Shown here: in pieces, positions 1-4,829 of the stretch | Layout of the letters: the number at the start of each line of letters is the position of its first letter | How positions within the stretch are numbered: the stretch's first letter is position 1 | Origin: Nitrospinota bacterium | GTDB lineage: Bacteria; Tectomicrobia; Entotheonellia; J063 | Reading direction: 5' to 3' | Length of the DNA stretch: 5,012 nucleotides | Assembly (NCBI GenBank): GCA_003696125.1 | Contig: RFHZ01000547.1 | Location: forward strand, 1-5,012 | The notes under the pieces: model-generated | Told to the model about the DNA's origin: nothing | Seen by the model: only the letters and a program-made list of their open reading frames with translations | Database searches by the model: none | Translations under genes and position numbers: made by a program

Positions 1-4
1 CCGT

Positions 5-12
5 TTCTCCTC
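5..12 (-). promoter_or_regulatory. Probable ribosome-binding site of a minus-strand gene starting just left of the window
   Basis: Read on the minus strand, the left edge of the window ends with GGGAGGAGAAACGG. The intact porin gene has the nearly identical leader GAGGAGGAGAAACG immediately before its ATG. The match suggests that a second minus-strand gene begins within a few bases beyond position 1, downstream of the porin and in the same orientation. The start codon itself is outside the window, so this is an inference from the Shine-Dalgarno-like purine block and its similarity to the porin leader. Confidence 0.4.
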
Positions 13-72
13 CCTGTGCGCACTTCCCCCGGTAACAGGAGAAGCGATGAACACGAGACCTGCATCGCCGAA

Positions 73-119
73 CCGGCAAGGGGAGCAGCAGTTTTCCTCT
101 CTCCGCTCCCCCTTGCCGG
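73..119 (-). terminator. GC-rich stem-loop downstream of the porin, possible terminator
   Basis: The arms CCGGCAAGGGGAGC (73-86) and GCTCCCCCTTGCCGG (105-119) are complementary over 14 pairs with one bulged base, around an 18-base loop. The structure starts 33 bases after the porin stop codon, the usual place for a terminator of that gene. Neither strand has a clear T-run after the stem, so it is not a textbook intrinsic terminator. It may act as a Rho-assisted terminator or as a 3'-end stabilising hairpin between the porin and the putative next gene. Confidence 0.45.
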
Positions 120-151
120 CTCGCCTGTTCTCACATCCCCCGATGCGGGGC

Positions 152-1654
152 TCAATACACAAACTGGAAGCGTCCCGCGATGAGCCAGACATCCGAGGGA
201 TCCTCCCGGGCGGCGCGTGCCGCCTGATTGGCCCCGGGAATGGTGGGATCCAGCTCAAAGAACCCGCCCGTGATGAAATAGGCCGGGGTGAGGCGGACCG
301 AGAGCTGGTCCCAGAGCTTGATCTCCAGGGGGAGCGAGATCTCGGTCCCCATATATTTACTGCCGTCTTTACTGTTCGGGTTGCCGGCGGCCGACCAGGT
401 GGGGGCCACCACCAGTCCCACAGAGGTGGTCGGGGTCGGCTTGAGGGTGTAGCCGAACATGTTAAAGATCAACCCCAGGTCATCGTTGGGGATCGTCTCC
501 ACCAGGATCAACTCATCCACCAGGTTGCCAAAGACGATCTCGGTCCCGGGAAAGAAGTTATCCGTGGTAAAGGCAAACTCGCGCGGCAGGGCACTGAGAT
601 CCTGTGTTGGTCGTTCCTTGAGATCCCCCCGCGAGCGATCACTATCCCCGGAGACGAAGAGGTTAACAAACTTGAAGTGCCCTGGTCCCAGGGGGAAGCG
701 GAGTTCGAACTTGTTGAAGATGCCGTGCCGCCGGGCCGGTTCCGGGTCTGGGGCCAGACCAGAGCTCCGCAGGCCAAAATCATCGCTGGCTGCGCGTTTA
801 GATGCCGCTCCAGACTGTTCCCAGGCGTAGGCAAAGTGGTTCTTGAAACGAAAGCGGCCGATCTGTCCGGCCACGTTGAGGCCGGTCATGTAGGCCTCAG
901 TGGTAAAGCCCTCTCCGCGGGTGGTGTTGTCGTCGATGTAGTTGAAGCCACTTCCCACCCGGAGCCCCTTGACCCAGGGGATAATCCCATCAGGGATGGT
1001 GTAGCCAAAGCTGAAGAAGTAGGCGTTTTTGGCCCGCGACTGCCGGTTTTCGGGAAATCCCCGCTGGCTGAAAGGATGCCGCTGGAGGGGTGACCAGACA
1101 AAATGGATATCGACCGGGCCCAAGGGGCCTCGTACCCAGACGCCCGGGATATCGTCCCCGGTAAAGGCACCATCGGTCAGCGGGTCGGCCCCAAAGGGGA
1201 TCAGGCCCATCAGGGCCTCCAGGTGGGTATAGGGGACATCGAACTGGAGGTAGAGGTTTTTCGTTTCTACATTGACGCCATCGGCACCGGTGCCGCCACC
1301 CGAGCCGCGTCCCACGCGATTACCGGGCAGATCGGCCCCTTCCGTGTTTTCCGCCACCCCGAGATCGAGATAGCCGATCTCCATGCCCCAGACCGCTCGC
1401 AGGTGTTCATTGGCCTTAAAGGTCCACCAGTTGCGAAAGCGCTGGCGCACCAGAAAGAGGGTATCATCGTCTTGGGCCGGGATATCGAGCTCGGTCTGCG
1501 TGTTGCCAAAGTTACTGAATTCCGAGAAGTTGGTGACACCCCATTTGATGCGGATCCGTCCCCGGGCCAGGATCTCGACCGCAGCCGTCTCAGTGGCAAG
1601 GGAGAGCAGCAGAAGTACTCCCAGGATCCAACTCCCTAGAAGGCCTTTCCTCAT
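152..1654 (-). CDS. Outer-membrane porin-like beta-barrel protein
   Basis: This is a 500-residue protein predicted to sit in the outer membrane and form a diffusion channel or an uptake pore. Residues 1-25 form a classical signal peptide: Arg-Lys at positions 2-3, a Leu-rich core at about 10-20, and a likely cut after Thr-Ala-Ala (25/26). The mature part alternates polar and hydrophobic residues in short strands with aromatic girdles, for example about 28-40, 65-80, 84-99 and 129-138. These are separated by long Gly/Asp/Asn-rich loops such as 101-127. The chain ends in ...GRFQFVY, a terminal aromatic with alternating hydrophobics as expected of a BAM-recognised C-terminus. The ATG is preceded by GAGGAGGA at 6-base spacing, which supports this start. 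The general pattern resembles the porins annotated in sulfate reducers and other deep-branching diderms, but I cannot assign a substrate. The gene appears complete and is followed by a hairpin. A 348-codon open frame on the opposite strand is judged a by-product of its codon bias. Confidence 0.85.
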   Translation of the reverse strand: MRKGLLGSWILGVLLLLSLATETAAVEILARGRIRIKWGVTNFSEFSNFGNTQTELDIPAQDDDTLFLVRQRFRNWWTFKANEHLRAVWGMEIGYLDLGVAENTEGADLPGNRVGRGSGGGTGADGVNVETKNLYLQFDVPYTHLEALMGLIPFGADPLTDGAFTGDDIPGVWVRGPLGPVDIHFVWSPLQRHPFSQRGFPENRQSRAKNAYFFSFGYTIPDGIIPWVKGLRVGSGFNYIDDNTTRGEGFTTEAYMTGLNVAGQIGRFRFKNHFAYAWEQSGAASKRAASDDFGLRSSGLAPDPEPARRHGIFNKFELRFPLGPGHFKFVNLFVSGDSDRSRGDLKERPTQDLSALPREFAFTTDNFFPGTEIVFGNLVDELILVETIPNDDLGLIFNMFGYTLKPTPTTSVGLVVAPTWSAAGNPNSKDGSKYMGTEISLPLEIKLWDQLSVRLTPAYFITGGFFELDPTIPGANQAARAAREDPSDVWLIAGRFQFVY

Positions 1655-1858
1655 CGTTTCTCCTCCTCATGATCTTGTCAGCACCATCACCCTGTTCCCA
1701 ACACCTTGCGTCCGGGCGTGACCGCCCCTGACGCGCCTGTGCACTGCTTGCTCGACCTCACCTCCTCTCTGGCGAAAAACGTTTCTCTCCCGCCGAAACC
1801 GGAGAGTGAATGGCAGCTTCTACTGTTGGTCAGATGACATCCTGTTGGTGGTAGGCGT

Positions 1859-1885
1859 CAGCCCAGGTAGGGGCTACCTGGGCTG
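1859..1885. repeat. Perfect 12-bp palindrome with 3-base loop
   Basis: CAGCCCAGGTAG (1859-1870) and CTACCTGGGCTG (1874-1885) are exact reverse complements around GGG. The stem is long, GC-rich and free of mismatches. Neither flank carries a T-run, so a simple intrinsic terminator is unlikely. It lies about 205 bases upstream of the porin ATG. It could be a regulatory dyad, a transcript-end hairpin, or a copy of an interspersed palindromic repeat; only a genome-wide count would tell. Confidence 0.7.
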
Positions 1886-1899
1886 TGGAGGAAATGCTT

Positions 1900-1922
1900 G
1901 CCTGATGGGCTCACTCTCAGGC
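1900..1922. repeat. Short inverted repeat next to the long palindrome
   Basis: GCCTGA (1900-1905) and TCAGGC (1917-1922) are complementary around an 11-base loop. They start 14 bases after the perfect 12-bp palindrome. Alone this 6-bp stem could be chance; the pairing with the adjacent stronger stem is the reason for listing it. Confidence 0.35.
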
Positions 1923-2006
1923 TGTGTGGCTTGCGGAAAGAGGGGGGTGCAAGGCTGGTGCCAGAACAGGGATTGAGAAAAGAGGGGGAAATTTTTTACA
2001 TAACAG

Positions 2007-2029
2007 CTTGTATTCCAAAGAGATACAAG
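2007..2029. repeat. Inverted repeat CTTGTAT-N9-ATACAAG
   Basis: The arms at 2007-2013 and 2023-2029 are exact reverse complements of 7 bases with a 9-base spacer, giving about two helical turns overall. They lie in a locally AT-rich patch that includes a run of T at 1992-1997. The geometry fits an operator for a dimeric regulator, but no live gene starts close by, so it may be fossil or chance. Confidence 0.35.
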
Positions 2030-2059
2030 AGCGAGTAGGGAGGGGGAAAGGCAAGGGAG

Positions 2060-2120
2060 TGGTGGTGTCTAGAGGGCAAACTGGTGGTGCATATCGTGCA
2101 GGTGGTGGAAAAGCACCACC
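2060..2120. repeat. Cluster of TGGTGGTG words and a GGTGGTG/CACCACC hairpin
   Basis: TGGTGGTG occurs at 2060-2067 and 2082-2089, and GGTGGTGG at 2101-2108. The last is followed by its complement CACCACC at 2114-2120, so GGTGGTG (2101-2107) can form a 7-bp stem with the loop GAAAAG. Any of the three upstream copies could pair with the single CACCACC block, giving mutually exclusive structures. Low-complexity triplet drift is an equally good explanation. Confidence 0.4.
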
Positions 2121-2207
2121 ACTACCCGGTAAGGCCGTACTTCTTCAATCACAGAGAAGCTTCTTAAACCAACATGCAGAGAAACAATTCTGTCTACGTA
2201 ATGGGAA

Positions 2208-2609
2208 CTACAGCCAAGAGGAGAATGGTTGCTTTCGCAGGCGATCCTTTCTGGTTCGTTCCTCCCTCATCCGTTGGAAACTATCCCGCAGTGCAGGCAG
2301 GTGTGCGAACAGGGTGGTAAAGGCACTCCGATGGAGTGTCAGCACATCGATACTGGTGATGGCCCGGACTGTAGCCGTGCGCGGTGCTTCGCACAGTACA
2401 GCGAGCTCACCGAAACACTCTCCCTCTGTGAGTCGAGCAAGAAGGGTTTCCTCGCCACCTTCTTCCTCACGCACTACTTCCACCGTTCCTCACAGGATTA
2501 CATAGACTCGATCACCCCAATCTCCTTGATGAAAGATGACTTCCCCGGATTCAAAATGAGCCCAGGTGACCTCCTCCCACCCCTAAAGGCGTCGGAAGAA
2601 CGGTAACCA
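2208..2609 (-). pseudogene. Cyclic-nucleotide-binding (CNB) domain protein, C-terminal remnant with in-frame stops
   Basis: One minus-strand frame reads through a recognisable CNB (CRP/EF-hand-kinase type) beta-roll. It starts with LPFFRRL, then shows FESGEVIFHQGDWGDRVYVIL and GTVEVV, and then the phosphate-binding cassette FGELAVLCEAPRTATVRA with its conserved Glu and Arg. It ends with a basic C-terminal helix and a TAG at 2208-2210. The frame is broken by TGA at 2490-2492, exactly where the family has one residue between VIL and GTVEV, and by TAG at 2583-2585. The TGA fits a CGA-to-TGA transition. The stretch between the second stop and FESGEVIF is shorter than usual, so residues may also be lost there. 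Everything N-terminal is missing: the neighbouring kinase sequence begins where more of this gene should lie. A GTG-initiated fragment from 2483 would hold the cassette but only half of the beta-roll. The parent could have been a CRP-like regulator or a CNB fusion such as those with FAD-dependent reductases; a C-terminal helix-turn-helix is not visible. Confidence 0.7.
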
Positions 2610-3010
2610 TTGACACGCACGGCCTGACAGGGAGGCTACCACGTGAGATAGAAACGATCCTCTTTCGTATCGCCCAGGAGACGATGAGTAATGTTACTCG
2701 CCACAGTAAAGCCAGACACCTTACCATCTCTTTAGAGTGTGCCCAGGAGCAGGTCGTTATGACCTTGACAGACGATGGGCAAGGTTTTGATCCCTCCACG
2801 GTGGTTTCGGCACCGGATCAGAGTCGAGGATTAGGGATTGCCGGTATGCGGGAGCGCGCTTCGCTAGTAAGTGGTCGAGTGACCGTGGACAGTGCTCCTG
2901 GTCGAGGGACCATGGTACGTGTCACCATTCCTCTCTCTCCGATATTCAACACCAAAGGAGATCGTCAGAGCCAAGGAGGCAGAGACCAATGTCGGCACTC
3001 ATCCGCCTGA
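2591..3010 (+). pseudogene. NarX/LiaS-type sensor histidine kinase, 5'-truncated (HATPase end only)
   Basis: The frame is open from 2570, and kinase-like sequence begins at about 2591-2605 with VTIDTHGLTGRLP. It then shows the family's N-box (LFRIAQETMSNVTRHSKA, key Asn at 2690-2692), the D-box DDGQGFD (2771-2791), the Gly-rich lid RGLGIAGMRERA (2825-2860) and GRGTMVRVTIPL (2900-2935). The ATP-binding domain of a HisKA_3-class kinase is therefore essentially complete. The sensor, membrane segments and the dimerisation/phospho-acceptor His helix are absent. The first in-frame ATG (2684) falls inside the N-box, and no ATG, GTG or TTG precedes it in the open frame, so no sensible protein can be made. 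The 3' end overlaps the following regulator start by 22 bases, the usual arrangement of a coupled kinase-regulator operon. It is a truncated gene whose 5' part was replaced by the oppositely oriented CNB remnant. Confidence 0.75.
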
Positions 3011-3254
3011 TCATCGCTGATGACCATGCTGTAGTACGAGAGGGTCTGGTAGCTTTGCTCGAGGAGGAAGCGGATCTGGAGGTGATAGGGCAGGCTGGTA
3101 ATGGTACCGAGGCGGTGGCCTTGGTACGACAACATCGCCCAGATATCGCCCTGCTGGATATCACCTTATTCTCACCATGCACGAAGAAGCCTTCTTCTTT
3201 GAAGCCCTGCGTGCCGGTGCCGCCGGTTACGTGCTCAAAGGGGTTCACAGCGAG
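2989..3254 (+). pseudogene. NarL/FixJ-type response regulator, receiver domain with internal deletion and frameshift
   Basis: The start is well defined: AAGGAGG at 2973-2979 lies 9 bases before ATG 2989. Residues 1-59 are a normal receiver N-half: beta-1 LIRLIIADDH with the acidic pair Asp11-Asp12, VREGL, and the phospho-acceptor in IALLDIT (Asp57). After Thr59 the frame changes, and reading continues one frame over at 3166 with LILTMHEEAFFFEALRAGAAGYVLKG. That supplies the conserved Thr, the Ala-rich helix and the Lys of beta-5. In the family about 22 residues (MPGxxG and helix 3) separate these blocks, so roughly 65 bases are missing and the deletion is not a multiple of three. In the original frame translation would end at 3258. 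The LuxR-type DNA-binding domain is absent: homology stops at GVHSE (about 3254), where cupredoxin sequence starts. It formed an operon with the truncated kinase upstream. Neither signalling nor DNA binding can be expected. Confidence 0.8.
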
Positions 3255-3383
3255 GTAAGGTTATATTTTAGGGTTCCGCCTGATGCCCAGGGGCAGTGGG
3301 AGTTTGGTAGCTTCTTGTCCGGACACTATGAAGCCGGTATGAAAGGAGCGATGGTGATTCTACCAGCCTCACCATCTCTGTAA
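3255..3383 (+). pseudogene. Cupredoxin (blue-copper protein), C-terminal remnant fused in frame to the regulator remnant
   Basis: The frame that carries the regulator C-half continues into RVPPDAQGQWEFGSFLSGH and YEAGMKGAMVILP, ending at TAA 3381-3383. This is the C-terminal copper loop of plastocyanin/sulfocyanin-like cupredoxins, where a Cys, a His and a Met ligand follow in the order C-x4-H-x4-M, commonly written as CxxPGHYEAGMKG. Here His (3324-3326) and Met (3339-3341) are kept, but the Cys position is Ser (AGC, 3309-3311) and the usual Pro before Gly-His is Ser. Without the Cys thiolate a type 1 copper site cannot form. The N-terminal strands, the first His ligand and the signal peptide are missing. 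The joint lies near 3255. The fragment probably comes from a periplasmic electron carrier gene that has been broken by rearrangement. The assignment rests on this one loop, which is distinctive but short. Confidence 0.6.
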
Positions 3384-3677
3384 AGCCTTTCTAGCAGCCC
3401 ATATCAGGGGGGTGTTTCCAGAAAACTCTCTACCCATCGCTGACAGATAATGGCCCCCTTCCCAGGTGACAAAAGCGATCCAGTGGCAAGCCGCAACTGT
3501 ACCAGCCAGGATACGGCTGCGGCCTGCTGCTGGATCCGATCCGCTACAGCAGTCGTCAAACATGCCGAAAGATGCTACAATATCCTCCAGGAAGGGCTGA
3601 TCATTTAGCGACTCTTCCTGGGCCTGAAACGGTATTTGCCCCTCACAGCGATCTCTACACTGGATTTTGTCCGAACG
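3369..3677 (-). other. Unassigned open frame, no family recognised
   Basis: The minus strand is open for about 102 codons between TAA (3678-3680) and TGA (3369-3371), with an ATG at 3563 but no good Shine-Dalgarno before it. The translation looks moderately protein-like (for example LNDQPFLEDIVASFGMFDD upstream of and across the ATG, then CHWIAFVTWEGGHYLSAMG). It ends with SGNTPLIWAARKA, which resembles the ankyrin-repeat core GNTPLhWAA. A second such core cannot be placed at the usual 33-residue spacing (CHWIA lies 27 away), so the ankyrin reading is weak. Its 3' end overlaps the cupredoxin remnant by 15 bases. It may be one more gene fragment in the decay zone, or non-coding. Confidence 0.2.
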
Positions 3678-3764
3678 TTACTCCTTACTTGCCGGTAAGA
3701 CTGAAGTAGAGACATCCTGTCGGTAAGAGCGGGGAGACTTTGGAGAGAACAAGGAGAGCACAGC
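3384..3764. other. Region between the decay zone and the dehydrogenase; presumed dehydrogenase leader
   Basis: Apart from the unassigned minus-strand frame I see no gene here. The 3' part should contain the dehydrogenase promoter, but no hexamer pair stands out. Possible regulatory marks are the dyad CTTAC-N6-GTAAG (3684-3699) and a direct repeat CGGTAAGA at 3693-3700 and 3721-3728, 28 bases apart start to start. Both are short. The ribosome-binding site AAGGAG (3751-3756) ends 8 bases before the ATG at 3765. Confidence 0.4.
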
Positions 3765-4829
3765 ATGGAATCTTTGCTCAGATCCTGGGATGGAGAGGCT
3801 GTCATCATTCATTTTGATCACCCTACCGGCGCCTGGATCGTCATCGCCATCCATTCGACTCGCCTGGGTCCGGCCGGAGGCGGTACCCGGATGAAGACCT
3901 ACCCGGATCTGCCTGCGGCGGTCCAGGACGCCATGCGTCTTGCGGCAGCCATGACGTATAAGTTTGCCATTCCCGGTATCGCCATGGGAGGAGGGAAGGC
4001 GGTCATCGCCCTTCCTCCTGACTTCGACCAGCGATTACGTCCCACCCTGCTACGACACTATGGGACCCTGGTGCACCAGCTTCGCGGCCTGTTCTACACC
4101 GGACCCGATGTCGGAACCTCGGCCGCAGATATGGACATCATTGCAGAAACCGGGGCTCCCTATATCTTTGGACGTACTCCAGCAGCGGGCGGGGCAGGCG
4201 ATACCGGCCCGCTCACGGCAATAGGGGTGTTTACCGGGATGCAGGTTACCTGCGCCCAGCTCTTTGGATCTCCTTCGCTTCACCGACGCCGGATCCTTGT
4301 CCAGGGGGCCGGGAGCGTGGGAAGATCCCTGATCGAGCGCCTGTGTGCCGCCGGGGCGGAGGTCTACTTTAGCGATATCGACGAGGAAGTGGTACAGGAG
4401 CTCTTAAAGACCCTGCCGGTAACGTTCGTTGCTCCTGACGATGTGTACACGACAGAGTGCGACATCTTTGCCCCCTGTGCCCTGGGCGGTATCCTCAACC
4501 GGGATACGATCCCTCTACTGAAGTGTAAGGCAGTGGTTGGGGCGGCCAACAACCAGCTTGCCACCCCGGAAGATGCAGACAGGCTCCAGGCGCGGGAGAT
4601 CCTCTATGCACCCGACTACGTGGTCAATGCCGGTGCTGTCCTGGGTATTCCGGGTATAGAGACCATGGGCTGGTCGCAGGCAGAGGCAGAGCAACGGGTG
4701 ATCGAAGGCATCCGGCACGCCTTACAAGAGATCTTCCACCTGGCGACCACAGAAGGCATGACAACCGAGATGGCTGCCCGTCGTGTGGCTGAAGCCCGGC
4801 TTGCCTCTTCTCCTAAAGGGGATGCTTAG
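3765..4829 (+). CDS. Leucine/valine/phenylalanine-type (branched-chain) amino acid dehydrogenase
   Basis: This 354-residue protein belongs to the Glu/Leu/Phe/Val dehydrogenase superfamily. It is expected to catalyse reversible NAD-dependent oxidative deamination of a hydrophobic amino acid to its 2-oxo acid and ammonia in the cytoplasm. The N-terminal catalytic domain has GPAGGGTRM (35-43), TYK (Lys66) and GGGK (Lys78, catalytic Lys), and the catalytic Asp in PDVGT (Asp115). The Rossmann domain has QGAGSVG (180-186), with an acidic residue after beta-2 (FSDID, Asp204) that favours NAD over NADP. It is followed by CDIFAPCALGGILN (232-245), GAANNQL (259-265) and YAPDYVVNAGAV (281-292). Length and N-terminus line up with Bacillus leucine dehydrogenase (about 366 residues), and AAGGAG at 8-base spacing supports the ATG. 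The pocket residue that is Leu in GPALGG of Bacillus enzymes is Gly38 here, so the preferred substrate is uncertain (leucine, valine, phenylalanine or another). The gene appears intact. It is convergent with the next gene, with a 17-base overlap. Confidence 0.92.
   Translation: MESLLRSWDGEAVIIHFDHPTGAWIVIAIHSTRLGPAGGGTRMKTYPDLPAAVQDAMRLAAAMTYKFAIPGIAMGGGKAVIALPPDFDQRLRPTLLRHYGTLVHQLRGLFYTGPDVGTSAADMDIIAETGAPYIFGRTPAAGGAGDTGPLTAIGVFTGMQVTCAQLFGSPSLHRRRILVQGAGSVGRSLIERLCAAGAEVYFSDIDEEVVQELLKTLPVTFVAPDDVYTTECDIFAPCALGGILNRDTIPLLKCKAVVGAANNQLATPEDADRLQAREILYAPDYVVNAGAVLGIPGIETMGWSQAEAEQRVIEGIRHALQEIFHLATTEGMTTEMAARRVAEARLASSPKGDA

Larger units (their letters stand above)
1655..2207. other. Intergenic region with several inverted repeats; no gene recognised
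   Basis: This gap of about 550 bases separates the porin start from the decayed CNB-domain gene. I find no plausible coding region: the open frame starting at 1924 on the plus strand reads as low-complexity Gly/Arg/Ser-rich sequence and runs antisense through the CNB remnant. The porin leader on the minus strand holds a small GGGCG/CGCCC hairpin (1714-1727). I could not pick out a convincing sigma-70 or sigma-54 promoter for the porin, although it must lie here if the gene is transcribed on its own. The stronger dyads are listed separately. Confidence 0.6.

Noticed and set aside
47-1093. A 348-codon plus-strand open frame with an AGGAG seven bases before its ATG.
   Set aside because: It lies almost wholly antisense to the porin, whose signal peptide, beta-strand pattern and C-terminus are convincing. 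The translation is Gly/Pro/Arg-rich and matches nothing I know.
1103-1639. A 178-codon plus-strand open frame opposite the porin 5' half.
   Set aside because: Antisense by-product of porin codon bias; no domain or motif visible.
2060-2123. The GGTGGTG repeats as a CRISPR-like array.
   Set aside because: The units are only 7-8 bases, irregularly spaced, with no unique spacers of constant length and no cas genes.
2490-2492. In-frame TGA read as selenocysteine in the CNB domain.
   Set aside because: CNB proteins are not known selenoproteins, the position needs no catalytic residue, and a second stop (TAG) occurs in the same frame.
1924-2505. A 193-codon plus-strand open frame covering the intergenic gap and the CNB remnant.
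   Set aside because: Low-complexity Gly/Arg/Ser sequence running antisense to recognisable CNB coding sequence; no Shine-Dalgarno or family motif.
2229-2606. A 125-codon plus-strand open frame before the kinase remnant.
   Set aside because: Opposite strand of the CNB remnant; the CNB cassette on the minus strand explains this stretch.
2684-3010. The kinase fragment as a stand-alone 108-residue ATPase gene from ATG 2684.
   Set aside because: That start cuts through the N-box and has no ribosome-binding site; truncation is the simpler reading.
3605-3808. A 67-codon minus-strand open frame across the dehydrogenase start.
   Set aside because: It overlaps the well-supported dehydrogenase start and its leader, and shows no recognisable motif.
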